This document shows positions 11,220 to 64,000 of a stretch of 64,000 nt of DNA, one piece after another. Source of the DNA: Bolinopsis microptera. Its lineage: Eukaryota > Ctenophora > Tentaculata > Lobata > Bolinopsidae. Both the position numbers and the translations under genes were made by a program. Position 1 is the first letter of the stretch, and the number at the start of each line of letters is the position of its first letter. A model generated the notes under the pieces. It saw only the letters and a list, made by a program, of their open reading frames with translations, was not told the origin of the DNA and made no database searches. The stretch is from the NCBI RefSeq assembly GCF_026151205.1, contig NC_087077.1:12870983-12934982 (forward strand), written 5' to 3'.

Positions 11220-12409
11220 ATTACAATATGCATAGTAGTCTCGTGCCGCACTCGGTTTCAGCAGTCAGTATTTGGTTGAAGAACTCATAGTCATTAGTCT
11301 GATTATTGTTACTGTTATTGCGTTTGTACAGTTTTGGTAGAACTAGAAGTGCCATTGTAATCATTTCGCAACCTTCCTTAGTGATTAAGTCATAATACGA
11401 GAATATCGAGTTACTTTAGATATAAGCAATCTAAATTTAACAACAACATGGCAGTTGTATGGAACTAGAAACCTGATCCATATCTCACTAGCAATAGCAT
11501 CAGCTACCCTACCCTAGGAGAAATATTTCGGAAGGTAAAATTAGCAGCGAGCAGATGAATTAGAAGCAAGAGCAAAGAAACGATTTAAAGTTACTGTAAA
11601 ATGGCAGGAAGATAGGTTTTGATTTGGAACAAATATTCTATCTATTGTTTATATTTTTCATCTTTAGGCGCCAATATTAATTATACTTATTTTGTATTCT
11701 TAATCTTTTGGATGCCATGCTACCGAGTAAGAGTGTTCACTAGAAGTAAAGAAAAATAAAACAAATATTATCATTGGTAACAGGACAAAGTTTATCTATA
11801 CAAGCATCATTTTGCATTCTGTACAGTTTACATCGAATTCAAATTTCAAACTCAAAACAAAGAAAAATTAAATTTTGCATAGCCAAGACCAGTCTTGGCT
11901 AAACATTTAAGTGAAAGTCAAGTACCAAGAACGTGTTAAAGGTCGCAGCAATTCTTTATAAAAATCAATAAATTCTACTAGTCAACTGCTTAACCGCTAT
12001 GCACTTCTGTTATTCCCTCAGACACTGGCTCAACCCTTCCTCCTGTTATTGCTGAAAATTAAGTTGTTATTCGACGCGAGGGAAACTCTCGAACACGAAA
12101 AACTAGACTTGAAATTGAATGTTAGAACAAGCATAGGGTAAGTTGAAAAACTACATAAAGACCATAAATGATAAAGTAATTTACCCAACAATCGCGGCTG
12201 AAACTAAACCTAAGATAATCAAGAACTAAGATTAAAGATTCACTAAGTAAACTCACATTCGTAAACGAGCGTCTGTTTGCTACCAGACTCCTCTCCTCTC
12301 ACAATTCCTACCCTGCAAATGGACAAGATGTCAGAGAGAAGTTATTTTGTAACCTTGTATCTTGGAGTTTAAACTAGAGGTATAGAGAGATATTGACAAC
12401 ACATTGTCT
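11220..12409. other. Spacer downstream of the giant minus-strand gene
   Basis: The first 110 bp repeat sequence from 3,128-3,232. The rest shows no gene. A possible alternative terminal exon of the giant gene reads on the minus strand from 12,312 to a TAG at 12,243-12,245, after a ttgcag acceptor. It is phase-compatible with splicing from a donor at 12,450 and would replace the last stop with 22 further residues. I prefer the unspliced end because a poly(A) hexamer follows it. Confidence 0.45.
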
Positions 12410-12415
12410 TTTATT
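12410..12415 (-). terminator. Poly(A) signal AATAAA of the giant modular gene
   Basis: On the minus strand AATAAA lies 31 bases after the TAA stop at 12,447-12,449, a normal distance for 3' end formation. This supports 12,447 as the main end of the gene over the alternative spliced end. Confidence 0.5.
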
Positions 12416-12446
12416 CACAAATAAGAGCCGAGTGGCAAGATATTAC

Positions 12447-63962
<51,516 letters not shown>

Positions 63963-64000
63963 CTGGAATGATATCAGATCATTATATATTATAATCGGAT

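Overview
This window looks like AT-rich nuclear DNA from an invertebrate animal. Genes carry GT-AG introns and encode signal peptides, LDL-receptor class A domains fused to a seven-helix receptor, a Ly6-like GPI protein and an NRF-6-type acyltransferase. Non-LTR and Penelope-like retroelements, hAT relics and many inverted-repeat elements lie among them. A non-bilaterian such as a cnidarian fits this content, but no sequence here fixes the species. All gene models are read by eye from splice signals, intron phase and motifs.

Minus strand. The main feature is one very large modular gene running right to left, from beyond the right edge to a stop at 12,447. I place 27 coding exons (about 1,900 codons) with matching intron phases. 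In order they encode an acidic segment, a Pro-His-Gly repeat domain, about twelve copies of a cysteine module I do not recognise, and a C-terminal beta-rich domain resembling DUF642/galactose-binding folds. Two of its introns are huge: about 10 kb (50,158-60,115) and about 29.9 kb (18,801-48,670). Both hold other genes on the opposite strand.

Plus strand, nested. The 29.9-kb intron holds a decayed CR1/Jockey-like LINE (20.7-25.0 kb), a five-exon two-domain Ly6/uPAR-like gene (26.1-27.7 kb), and a tandem segmental duplication (27.85-39.7 and 39.8-48.5 kb). Each unit of the duplication carries an LDLa-repeat GPCR gene and ends in a (CCCTGT)n array. The first GPCR is intact and has six near-identical LDLa exons in tandem. 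The second is broken by four single-base nonsense changes with no frameshift. The 10-kb intron holds a truncated LINE and four tandem two-exon genes for a family of secreted six-cysteine peptides (52.4-59.7 kb).

Left flank (1-12.4 kb). A single-exon NRF-6-like acyltransferase gene (6,118-8,259, minus) lies between two inverted copies of one transposon-like sequence. The left copy is split by a 2,010-bp foldback element that has captured the 3' part of a Penelope-like element, including its GIY-YIG nuclease domain. The first 3.1 kb shows no gene.

Many of the longest open frames are artefacts: the hexamer arrays are open in several frames, and the Pro-His-Gly exon is overlaid by longer out-of-frame frames on both strands.
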